From a candidate division WWE3 bacterium RIFCSPHIGHO2_01_FULL_40_23 (lineage in GTDB: Bacteria; Patescibacteria; WWE3; UBA101185; 2-01-FULL-41-18), in contig MEUZ01000004.1 of assembly GCA_001772615.1 (NCBI GenBank), forward strand, positions 10,782 through 74,781: 64,000 nucleotides of DNA, read 5' to 3'. Below are positions 42,567-49,837 of this stretch, in pieces (the first letter of the stretch is position 1; each line of letters begins with the position of its first letter). The translations under genes and the position numbers were made by a program. The notes beneath the pieces were generated by a model. The model saw only the letters and a list, made by a program, of their open reading frames with translations. It was not told where the DNA came from and did no database searches.

Positions 42567-43976
42567 ATGAAAGCTTCTTACTTGCCAAGGTGGCTTCTGA
42601 TACTTGTTATCTTAAGCCTAACCGTCACCCTTCCTCGGAAAGCTTCCAAACTGGAAGCCGGAGGAGGTGGGTACACAGTATGCACCACAAGATACTCAAA
42701 AGGAGGGGTAGAATCAAACATAACCGTATACGAAAGTCCACCATCGGATGGCCTTTATGTAAGGCTTAATACAACCGCCCAGCTAGGGTCGGTCGTAACA
42801 GAGGGTGTGAGGGTAAACGGAGAAACCATCACCGGTACCCTCCCTGTTTCCGCTACTGTGTATGCCTGGTTTAGTGTAACTACTCCGGTCGTTACAACCT
42901 ACACTGTCACGGGAGAGGTTCACACGGCGGTAGTTTCCAGCTGGACGTATACTGGGACGAAGCAGTACACCGCGTGGACGCTCTATTATCCGTTAGGCAC
43001 ACTTGACCAGGATGTCGTTGTATACCTTAACGGTGATGAGATCCCTTGCACTCCAACTGCTAAAGTAACTGAGTGCTGGCCCGCATCGAACTTTGTAATA
43101 AGCGCTATCTTGTATCACGGGACTCAATTTAGCGCATACGTGGCTACCACGGTTGGTCCCCAAAACCAGCTTGTGGAGATTACCGTCCTGAAGGGATACC
43201 TTGAGGACAAGCCATATGACGTGAGGGTAACAGGAAGCTATCCTCCGGGCGGGAGCGCGTTTGAGAGACCAAAGAGCGAAACGCTTTGGGACGTCGGAGT
43301 AAGTTGGGTTGGGAAATACACATCATGGTACTACGTAGAATACTCCGGTACATTTTCCAGTACCATAGCCAAACCAACACTATACGCGGCCTACAAAGTG
43401 GGTGAGAACCAACCTTTTGTTTACACTCCGTGTGTACTGGACGGGCACAATGATGAGCGTCCACCCGCGGAAGTGACGCCAACTCCAATGGCTACCCAAA
43501 CAAGCACACCAACGGTTGCTTGGACTCCTACCCCCGCGGCAACACCAACCCCTACCCATACTCCAATTCCCGTTATAAGAATATGTCCGGTTGACGGGAT
43601 TGAGCTACTGCCGGAAGTATCATGGACAAAGTCCGAGCCAAACGCGGGAGTTTTTGTGGAAGGGGAACCATTTACACTTAACCGTGATACCACAATCAAG
43701 GTTTGGGCGGCAGTTGATGACCAGGCCGTAATTCAAAGGTCAGCCCTAGGCGGTTTTGCCGATTACTGGACCGATCCCTTTAGTCCGATGCCCGGGCAAA
43801 ACCTTAACTGGCCGTCAGGATGGGAGCATGAGTTAAAGGTCACACTGCCAAACGGCACCTATCGCTTTGTTGGGAGAGATACACATGAAGGCGAGGGAAA
43901 CCGGTTCGGAAGTTTGCAGATCATAGGGGCTTGTGGCCTTCCCTATGATTTGTTCTTCCCTCTTGTACTCAAATAA
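42567..43976 (+). CDS. Secreted beta-rich protein with Pro-Thr linker
   Basis: 469 residues. Signal peptide (1-28), a Thr/Val/Tyr-rich beta domain (about 30-290), a low-complexity linker (TPTPAATPTPTHTPIP), then a second beta domain (about 335-460) ending FFPLVLK at the very C-terminus. The hydrophobic PLVLK-like end resembles C-terminal tails of secreted Chloroflexota proteins (recollection, not searched). Own promoter, SD TGGAGG and strong terminator. Probably a surface or released protein; substrate unknown. Confidence 0.7.
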   Translation: MKASYLPRWLLILVILSLTVTLPRKASKLEAGGGGYTVCTTRYSKGGVESNITVYESPPSDGLYVRLNTTAQLGSVVTEGVRVNGETITGTLPVSATVYAWFSVTTPVVTTYTVTGEVHTAVVSSWTYTGTKQYTAWTLYYPLGTLDQDVVVYLNGDEIPCTPTAKVTECWPASNFVISAILYHGTQFSAYVATTVGPQNQLVEITVLKGYLEDKPYDVRVTGSYPPGGSAFERPKSETLWDVGVSWVGKYTSWYYVEYSGTFSSTIAKPTLYAAYKVGENQPFVYTPCVLDGHNDERPPAEVTPTPMATQTSTPTVAWTPTPAATPTPTHTPIPVIRICPVDGIELLPEVSWTKSEPNAGVFVEGEPFTLNRDTTIKVWAAVDDQAVIQRSALGGFADYWTDPFSPMPGQNLNWPSGWEHELKVTLPNGTYRFVGRDTHEGEGNRFGSLQIIGACGLPYDLFFPLVLK

Positions 43977-43983
43977 CCACACG

Positions 43984-44017
43984 AGCGGTCTCTAAAACTT
44001 TCGGAGACCGCTTTTTT
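43984..44017 (+). terminator. Intrinsic terminator
   Basis: AGCGGTCTC and GAGACCGCT form a 9-bp stem followed by T6. Confidence 0.9.
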
Positions 44018-44034
44018 ATTTATTAAACAAAAAG

Positions 44035-44063
44035 TTGTCTTTTTTTCTACCTAGGAATAATAT
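44035..44063 (+). promoter_or_regulatory. Promoter of a 36-residue protein
   Basis: TTGTCT, 17 nt, TAATAT, ending 10 nt before ATG 44074. Confidence 0.45.
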
Positions 44064-44073
44064 ATCTTCTTGA

Positions 44074-44184
44074 ATGAAAATACTTAAAATATTAAGGAAA
44101 AGAAGGTACATCTGGACGATAGTAACAATTGTTGCATCCCTCGCTCTTTTATTATCGTCAGTTGCCCCCGCGCTATTTCAGTAA
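44074..44184 (+). CDS. 36-residue membrane or secreted peptide
   Basis: Begins MKILKILRKRRYIW, very basic, followed by a hydrophobic helix (about 13-32) and a short PALFQ end. It could be a single-pass membrane peptide or a signal-peptide-like product. Support is the promoter just upstream and position between a terminator and recG. No family assignment. Confidence 0.45.
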   Translation: MKILKILRKRRYIWTIVTIVASLALLLSSVAPALFQ

Positions 44185-44209
44185 ATGGGAAGTTTTCACC
44201 ATCTTGTTA

Positions 44210-44215
44210 TAAAAT
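44210..44215 (+). promoter_or_regulatory. -10 element of recG, leaderless
   Basis: TAAAAT (overlapping TATAAA), 6 nt before GTG 44222. No SD. Confidence 0.45.
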
Positions 44216-44221
44216 TACCCC

Positions 44222-46243
44222 GTGACCCTAAACATTAATAGCCCAGTCTCAATAGTTCCCCTCATAGGACCACGCTATGAAAGAATTCTTGCCAAACTTG
44301 ATATTTTTACTGTCAAGGACCTTTTGTACCACTTCCCTTCAAGATACGAGGATTACTCAAAAATAGTAAAGACAAAAAGTGCCCGTGTTGGAGAAGTTGT
44401 TACGGTAATCGGTGAGATAAAAGAAGCAAGAAATATACTAACCAAAAACAGAAAGAGAATAACCAAAGTTCTACTTTCAGATGAGACGGGGGAAATACAA
44501 GCAATTTGGTTTAACCAGTACTTTCTTTCAGGAGTTTTTAAAAATATCCCAAAACTTTCCCTATCTGGAGAGGTTTCTTTTTTTGATCGTGACAAAGCTC
44601 TTATTTCACCGGAATATGAAATTGTAAGAGCGCAAAAGTTAATTCATACAGGAAGACTTGTTCCAATATATCCTGAAACAAGAGGGGTTAGTTCAAAATG
44701 GTTAAGAGGAAGAATTAATTATGTTTTAAATTCAGTTTCTCTAAACGACCAGTTTCCACAAAACTTATTAAAATCTCAAAATCTTATACCTTTAGAAAAC
44801 GCACTTAATCAGATCCACTTTCCGAAATCTCTTGAAGAAGTAAAACTTGCCAAAGAAAGGTTTGCATTTGAAGAAGTATTTGAACTTATCTTAAAAGCAG
44901 AAGTAAAAAAATTAAACCGGGAATCATTAAGATCCAAAAAAGCATTTAAACTTTTTGAAGAGGAGGTAGGCAAACTTATTGAATCATTACCATTTAAACT
45001 CACTTTTTCGCAAGAAAACGCAGTTTCTGAAATTATTTCGGATTTAACTAAAGAAAAACCTATGAACAGGCTTTTACAAGGGGATGTTGGTTCAGGAAAG
45101 ACTGTTGTAGCTCTTATTGCTTCTTTCTTATCCTATCTAAATGGGAGCAAGGTAATTTATATGGCCCCTACGGAAATCCTTGCTAAACAGCATTTTGAAA
45201 CATTTAAAGAGTATTTAGACCCTTTTAAAATAAAAGTTTCACTTACAACATCAAGCAAAAAAGGGGATCTTTCCGCAGATATTAACATCGGAACCCATGC
45301 CTTACTCTTTAACAAAAAAGAAGCAGTAAACGCTGGTCTTATAATCATTGACGAACAGCATAGATTCGGTGTTCTCCAGAGAGGTCAGCTCACTAAATCA
45401 GAAGACGGTAGCGCACCTCATGTACTCACAATGACCGCAACCCCAATACCAAGAACTCTTGCTTTAACAATTTACGGAGATCTGGATATAAGCACACTTT
45501 CAGAACTTCCAGAAGGCAGGATAAAAGTAACAACCTGGGTTGTCCCAAAGGAAAAGAGGGAGGGGGCTTATACGTGGCTTAAAACCAAAATTTTAAACGC
45601 TTCATCTACCCAAAAAGCCTTTATTGTATGTCCGCTAATTGAGGAATCGGACAAAGAAAGCATGGAAAACGTTAAAGCCGCCGCAAGTGAGTTTAAAAAT
45701 TTAAGCAATGGAATTCTAGAAGGCGTTAAAACCGGTCTCATTCATGGAAAAATGAAAGCCAAAGAAAAAGAAGGGGTAATAGAAAATTTCAGTAAAGGAG
45801 ATTTAAAGGTTCTTATTGCAACACCGGTGATAGAGGTCGGCCTTGATATAACAGACGCAACCATCATTATTATAGAAGCGGCTGAAAGGTTTGGACTTGC
45901 TTCTTTACACCAAATAAGAGGCAGAGTGGGAAGAAGCGATAAAAAGTCTTATTGCCTTTTATTTACAGAGTCTCAAAATGATTCAGTCCTTAAAAGACTT
46001 AAAGCGCTTGAAACAACTCATAACGGACTAAAACTTTCGGAAATAGACTTAAAAGCAAGGGGTCAGGGTGATGTCTTTGGGGTAAGACAACACGGAATTG
46101 TAAACTTTAAGGTTTTTAACCCATCCGACTTTAACCTGATAAAAAGAACCAAATCTGCGGTCCTAAATATACTTAACAACCCTAAGGAAAACTCAAATCT
46201 CATAGATCAGATCTTAAAGCAGGGCAGAATTTCACAAACGTAA
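44222..46243 (+). CDS. recG: ATP-dependent DNA helicase RecG
   Basis: 673 residues, near the usual length. N-terminal wedge/OB region (VGEVVTVIGEIKEAR), then SF2 motifs: Q-motif FSQENAV, Walker A LQGDVGSGKT, DEQH box IIDEQHRFG, motif III TATPIPRT, motif VI QIRGRVGRS. Remodels stalled forks and branched DNA, complementing RuvABC. Start is GTG 44222. Confidence 0.96.
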   Translation: MTLNINSPVSIVPLIGPRYERILAKLDIFTVKDLLYHFPSRYEDYSKIVKTKSARVGEVVTVIGEIKEARNILTKNRKRITKVLLSDETGEIQAIWFNQYFLSGVFKNIPKLSLSGEVSFFDRDKALISPEYEIVRAQKLIHTGRLVPIYPETRGVSSKWLRGRINYVLNSVSLNDQFPQNLLKSQNLIPLENALNQIHFPKSLEEVKLAKERFAFEEVFELILKAEVKKLNRESLRSKKAFKLFEEEVGKLIESLPFKLTFSQENAVSEIISDLTKEKPMNRLLQGDVGSGKTVVALIASFLSYLNGSKVIYMAPTEILAKQHFETFKEYLDPFKIKVSLTTSSKKGDLSADINIGTHALLFNKKEAVNAGLIIIDEQHRFGVLQRGQLTKSEDGSAPHVLTMTATPIPRTLALTIYGDLDISTLSELPEGRIKVTTWVVPKEKREGAYTWLKTKILNASSTQKAFIVCPLIEESDKESMENVKAAASEFKNLSNGILEGVKTGLIHGKMKAKEKEGVIENFSKGDLKVLIATPVIEVGLDITDATIIIIEAAERFGLASLHQIRGRVGRSDKKSYCLLFTESQNDSVLKRLKALETTHNGLKLSEIDLKARGQGDVFGVRQHGIVNFKVFNPSDFNLIKRTKSAVLNILNNPKENSNLIDQILKQGRISQT

Positions 46244-46260
46244 AGTCAGTTCACGTCGGC

Positions 46261-46289
46261 TTTACAAGGGACTTTTAAGATACCATAAT
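46261..46289 (+). promoter_or_regulatory. Promoter of rsmD
   Basis: TTTACA, 17 nt, CATAAT, ending 8 nt before ATG 46298. Confidence 0.5.
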
Positions 46290-46297
46290 GAACCTTG

Positions 46298-46849
46298 ATG
46301 AGAATCTCATCTGGAAGCGCGAAAAACAAAAAACTAATCGCACCAAAAATACCAGGAATCAGAATCTCCCAAGAAATAGTGAGACAAGCGGCATTCTCAA
46401 TAGTAGGCAGTAAAATTAAAGATGCCATATGCCTTGACCTTTACGCAGGTTCAGGAAGCATTGGTATAGAAGCATTAAGCAGAGGCGCGGAATGGTGCGA
46501 TTTTGTTGACATAAATCCGGAAGCTTCTAAAACCATAAACGAAAATTTAAAGCATACTGATCTTTTTCTAAAAAGCCAGGTTTTTACACAGGACAGCTTA
46601 AAATATGTCTTAAACTGTCACAAAAAATATGATCTTATCTTTCTTGACCCCTATTATGACCAGATAGCTCACAAGCACATTTTTAAATCCCTCCCTGAAA
46701 TTATGAACAAAGAAGGGCTTATTGTGTTTCTTCACGGAAAGGAGCTTAAGATAGATAAATATTTGGAAGACACAGTCTTAAAATTAGGCGAGGAGAGAAG
46801 ATACGGCGCAACCAACGTGTCTTTTATCTCTGTTGACACAAGCAGGTAA
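46298..46849 (+). CDS. rsmD: 16S rRNA (guanine-966-N2) methyltransferase
   Basis: 183 residues. SAM-binding motif LDLYAGSGSIGIEALSRGA and catalytic LDPYY (the DPPY/NPPY-type motif) identify RsmD. The N-terminal MRISSGSAKNKKL also fits. Followed by rpmF and nusB in one direction. Confidence 0.92.
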   Translation: MRISSGSAKNKKLIAPKIPGIRISQEIVRQAAFSIVGSKIKDAICLDLYAGSGSIGIEALSRGAEWCDFVDINPEASKTINENLKHTDLFLKSQVFTQDSLKYVLNCHKKYDLIFLDPYYDQIAHKHIFKSLPEIMNKEGLIVFLHGKELKIDKYLEDTVLKLGEERRYGATNVSFISVDTSR

Positions 46850-46869
46850 AAATTTTAATATCCACTGTT

Positions 46870-47025
46870 ATGGCACCACTACCTAAAAGAAAACTAAGCA
46901 AAGGACGAAGAGGAAGAAGGAGAAACAGCTACGCAAGCACAAAGATAGTAAAGGCTGTCACGTGCAAACACTGCAAGGAGCAGAAGCTTCCGCACAGAGT
47001 TTGCGAAAACTGCGGCAAAATGTAA
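46870..47025 (+). CDS. rpmF: 50S ribosomal protein L32
   Basis: 51 residues: MAPLPKRKLSKGRRGRRR, then a zinc ribbon formed by CKHC and CENC. Typical L32 length and order. Too short for a default ORF cutoff but unambiguous. Probably in one transcript with rsmD and nusB. Confidence 0.93.
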   Translation: MAPLPKRKLSKGRRGRRRNSYASTKIVKAVTCKHCKEQKLPHRVCENCGKM

Positions 47026-47040
47026 AAAAGGAGCTTAATT

Positions 47041-47466
47041 ATGCCTCACACTTTTGACGCCAGGCACGAGGCTAGACGCGTTGCCCTCTCAACCATATTT
47101 TCATGGTCATTCATGTCGTCAAAAAATGAAGATCCTAAGTCTCTCGCATTAGAAGGACTTGAAGTCAGTGATTTTGATACAGAGCTCGCAAATTCAATAA
47201 TTGAAGGTGTTGAAAATAATATTGATCAAATAGACAAAGTGATTATGCAGTCCGCACCTGAATGGCCGATTGATAAAATTCCTAAAATTGACCTCGTTGC
47301 ATTAAGAATTGCAGTATATGAGCTTACTATATCCAAAAGCGTGCCTCCTAAAGTTGCCATTGACGAAGCAATTGAACTTGGAAAAGAATTTGGAAGCGAT
47401 TCATCACAAAAATTTGTTAATGGGGTTTTGGGCTCGGTTGTAAAACTTTATGGACTTGCGGCATAA
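47041..47466 (+). CDS. nusB: Transcription antitermination factor NusB
   Basis: 141 residues. All-helical NusB fold with RHEARRVALSTIFSW near the start and PPKVAIDEAIELGKEFGSDSS, KFVNGVLGSV near the end. Binds boxA RNA with S10 during rRNA transcription. SD AAGGAG lies at 47028-47033. Confidence 0.92.
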   Translation: MPHTFDARHEARRVALSTIFSWSFMSSKNEDPKSLALEGLEVSDFDTELANSIIEGVENNIDQIDKVIMQSAPEWPIDKIPKIDLVALRIAVYELTISKSVPPKVAIDEAIELGKEFGSDSSQKFVNGVLGSVVKLYGLAA

Positions 47467-47507
47467 TGTGGGGATAGCACTTGTAGTCATTTATGTTTAT
47501 AAATATA

Positions 47508-47513
47508 TATAAT
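47508..47513 (+). promoter_or_regulatory. -10 element of the ACP-like gene, leaderless
   Basis: TATAAT, 5 nt before ATG 47519. Confidence 0.45.
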
Positions 47514-47518
47514 TAAAA

Positions 47519-47758
47519 ATGGTTATGAAACAGACTTTTGAAAAAATTAAGGAGATAATTTCCGAAAAAACTGGGGTAGAAAAATCTGAAATAAAACCCG
47601 AGGCCTTTTTTATGGAAGATTTAAATATTGACGAGATGGAGCTTGCCGAAATAATAACCGAGGTTGAGGAAATTCTTAATTTAGAACAGGATATTGACAT
47701 AAAAAACATAAAATCGGTTGGCGATCTTCTTCACTCTATAAACGAGCTGACGGAGTAG
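47519..47758 (+). CDS. Acyl-carrier-protein-like protein without the phosphopantetheine serine
   Basis: 79 residues with the size, acidity and helix layout of ACP (FEKIKEIISEKTGV, then EDLNIDEMELAEIITEVEE). The expected DSL motif that carries 4'-phosphopantetheine reads D-E-M, so the prosthetic group cannot be attached at the usual place. Position just before rnc matches the common acpP-rnc order. No fatty-acid synthesis gene is in the window. It may serve a structural or interaction role. Confidence 0.75.
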   Translation: MVMKQTFEKIKEIISEKTGVEKSEIKPEAFFMEDLNIDEMELAEIITEVEEILNLEQDIDIKNIKSVGDLLHSINELTE

Positions 47759-47790
47759 TTTTACCTGACTTTAATTAACTTATATTAAAT

Positions 47791-48480
47791 ATGGCTGAAA
47801 ACGTGAAAAATGTTGAAAAAATTCTTGAAATAAACTTTAAAAATGAGGAACTTTTAAAGACCGCGCTTACTCACAGATCTTATTTAAACGAGCATCCGGA
47901 ATACAAAAACCCTTCAAATGAAAGGCTTGAATTTTTGGGAGATGCCGTTTTACAGTTTCTTTCGTCTAAATACCTTTATGACATCTTCCCGAAAGCACCC
48001 GAAGGAAATTTAACGAACGTAAGAGCCGCTTTAGTCAATACAAGATCGCTTGCCGAGGAATCAAGGAGGCTTGGGTATGGAGAATACCTTTTACTATCAA
48101 ACGGGGAGGAAGCATCGGGCGGAAGAGACAGAGAATACATTTTAGCAAACACTTTTGAAGCAGTTCTGGGTGCCATATATATTGAGCATGGAATAGAAAA
48201 GTGTGATGAATTTCTTAACAAAAGCTTGTTTTATAAAGTCAAATCAATAGTTGAAAACAACGCATACAAGGACTATAAGTCCACACTTCAGGAGCTTTCA
48301 CAGGCAAAGCTTTCAGAAACACCCACCTATAAGGTCCTGGAAGAAATAGGACCTGACCACAACAAAACTTTTAAAATAGGCATTTTTATTAATGATAAGA
48401 AATACGGCAGTGGAGAAGGCTCAAGCAAGCAAAAAGCCGAGCAGGCTGCTGCGAAAAACGCCCTGGACAACTGGAAATAA
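47791..48480 (+). CDS. rnc: Ribonuclease III
   Basis: 229 residues. Catalytic signature NERLEFLGDAVLQF, second acidic site in NTFEAVLGAIYIE, and a C-terminal double-stranded RNA-binding domain (DYKSTLQELSQ, GSGEGSSKQKAEQAAAKNAL). Cuts rRNA precursors and structured mRNAs; long hairpins in this window are possible substrates (inference). Confidence 0.96.
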   Translation: MAENVKNVEKILEINFKNEELLKTALTHRSYLNEHPEYKNPSNERLEFLGDAVLQFLSSKYLYDIFPKAPEGNLTNVRAALVNTRSLAEESRRLGYGEYLLLSNGEEASGGRDREYILANTFEAVLGAIYIEHGIEKCDEFLNKSLFYKVKSIVENNAYKDYKSTLQELSQAKLSETPTYKVLEEIGPDHNKTFKIGIFINDKKYGSGEGSSKQKAEQAAAKNALDNWK

Positions 48481-48504
48481 CTTTGCTAACCTTTCAACCT
48501 ATAT

Positions 48505-48792
48505 ATGTCTTTATCAATTAGATTATCAAAAATAGGCAAGAAAAACTCGCCTTCTTTTAGAATCGTGGTTTGTGAAACCAGATCAAAAAGAGATGGCGTT
48601 CAAAAAGATATTTTAGGGCATTTTAATCCATCAGGAACGCCTGTCCTTTTTGAATACGACAAAAAAGGAGTAGAGGATTGGGTAAAGAAAGGAGCGATAG
48701 TCAGCAGCGCGGTAAAAAAGCTAATGGAAGGAAAATATCAATTTACAAAGTATCAACCTAAAAAAACTGCTGAAACAGAAGCGAAGGTTTAA
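48505..48792 (+). CDS. rpsP: 30S ribosomal protein S16
   Basis: 95 residues: SIRLSKIGKKNSPSFRIVV and LGHFNPSG match S16, with a short charged C-terminal extension. Two nt upstream of the KH protein, the common rpsP-ylqC order. Confidence 0.95.
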   Translation: MSLSIRLSKIGKKNSPSFRIVVCETRSKRDGVQKDILGHFNPSGTPVLFEYDKKGVEDWVKKGAIVSSAVKKLMEGKYQFTKYQPKKTAETEAKV

Positions 48793-48794
48793 AT

Positions 48795-49043
48795 ATGAAA
48801 GAATTTCTTGAATTTCTCGTCAAGGGAATTGTTAAAAAAGAAGGTGATATAGTTATAGAAGAAGAAAGGAACCCAGATAATATTATAAATTTAAAACTCA
48901 AGGTGGATAAGGAGGATATGGGGATTGTCATTGGGAAAGAAGGCAAAACAATCAAAAGCCTAAGAAATCTCCTAAAAGCCAAAGCCATAAGAGAAAATGT
49001 GAGAGTCAATCTAGAACTCATCGATTTGAGAACTGAAGATTAA
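48795..49043 (+). CDS. khpA: KH-domain RNA-binding protein (KhpA/YlqC family)
   Basis: 82 residues, one KH domain with the GxxG loop in VIGKEGKTIKSLRNL. Family members bind many RNAs. Directly follows rpsP. Confidence 0.85.
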   Translation: MKEFLEFLVKGIVKKEGDIVIEEERNPDNIINLKLKVDKEDMGIVIGKEGKTIKSLRNLLKAKAIRENVRVNLELIDLRTED

Positions 49044-49152
49044 TACTGCTGATAAAAAACTTTAATCCTTGCCTATCCTACATAAATTTATAACAATCTT
49101 AAAACCCTCTCCATAGAGAACATAGTATCTATGCAACTTAATTGCTGTGGGA

Positions 49153-49158
49153 TAGAAT
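49153..49158 (+). promoter_or_regulatory. -10 element, leaderless
   Basis: TAGAAT, 7 nt before GTG 49166. This favours GTG 49166 over the upstream in-frame TTG 49142. Confidence 0.4.
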
Positions 49159-49165
49159 ATATGGA

Positions 49166-49834
49166 GTGAAAAAAGTTGCTTTAATTTTAAGTATACTTCT
49201 ATTGGCTAGTATTTTGATGCTTATCTTTTTCAAGGTTCCTCTATTTGGAACCAGGCGTTCAACTAAACTTGAAACTTTCAAAGATCTTTTTGACTATCTT
49301 CCAGAAAAAAGCGAGGTAAAGACTGACTTCAACTGCAAAATGAGATCTGGCGTAGCACGGCTTTCAAACGCTGATGACAGCTCATACACACTTGAAAAAC
49401 ATAAAGACAGCTTCGCACCCAGCAAAGGATTATGTAATCCAGATGTTTATGAATCCTCTCCCAGTTCTTCGATTTCAGATCTAACAAAGGTGTCAAACTT
49501 TGTTTATTTTCAAGTTTTAAGCTGTAATGAGGAATACAGCGGGTATTGCAATAAAATGGTTAAAGGGAAAATTAAGATATTGGGACAAAACTATATCAGG
49601 GTAGAGCTTGAAAATGGGGAACAGGCTGATTTATTATTGTCTAAAGTGACTAAAGAGACACCAACTTCTAAAGAAAACGCAGTCAAAAAGCTAGGCCTAG
49701 GACTTAAGGAGGGTTCCAACATAGTTTTTATATACCATAATAGCTACAATCCGAAAAAATATGAAAGTGAAGGAAAAGAGATTATACTCTTTGATGATCC
49801 GTCTTATCTAATTTACTTAGGTTTAGTAAAATAG
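49166..49834 (+). CDS. Membrane-anchored protein at the head of the pilus gene run
   Basis: 222 residues. One N-terminal membrane helix (about 4-21), then a soluble extracytoplasmic part with five cysteines. Four nt before the large Cys-rich surface protein, so probably co-transcribed. No family recognised; it may help display or assemble the surface protein. Confidence 0.6.
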   Translation: MKKVALILSILLLASILMLIFFKVPLFGTRRSTKLETFKDLFDYLPEKSEVKTDFNCKMRSGVARLSNADDSSYTLEKHKDSFAPSKGLCNPDVYESSPSSSISDLTKVSNFVYFQVLSCNEEYSGYCNKMVKGKIKILGQNYIRVELENGEQADLLLSKVTKETPTSKENAVKKLGLGLKEGSNIVFIYHNSYNPKKYESEGKEIILFDDPSYLIYLGLVK

Positions 49835-49837
49835 CTT

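Noticed and set aside
43421..43699. 92-residue minus-strand frame with Val/Gly repeats
   Set aside because: Shadow of the Pro-Thr linker of the secreted protein at 42567-43976.
46246..46428. 60-residue minus-strand frame at the recG-rsmD junction
   Set aside because: Lies opposite the conserved start of rsmD, with no start signal or family match.
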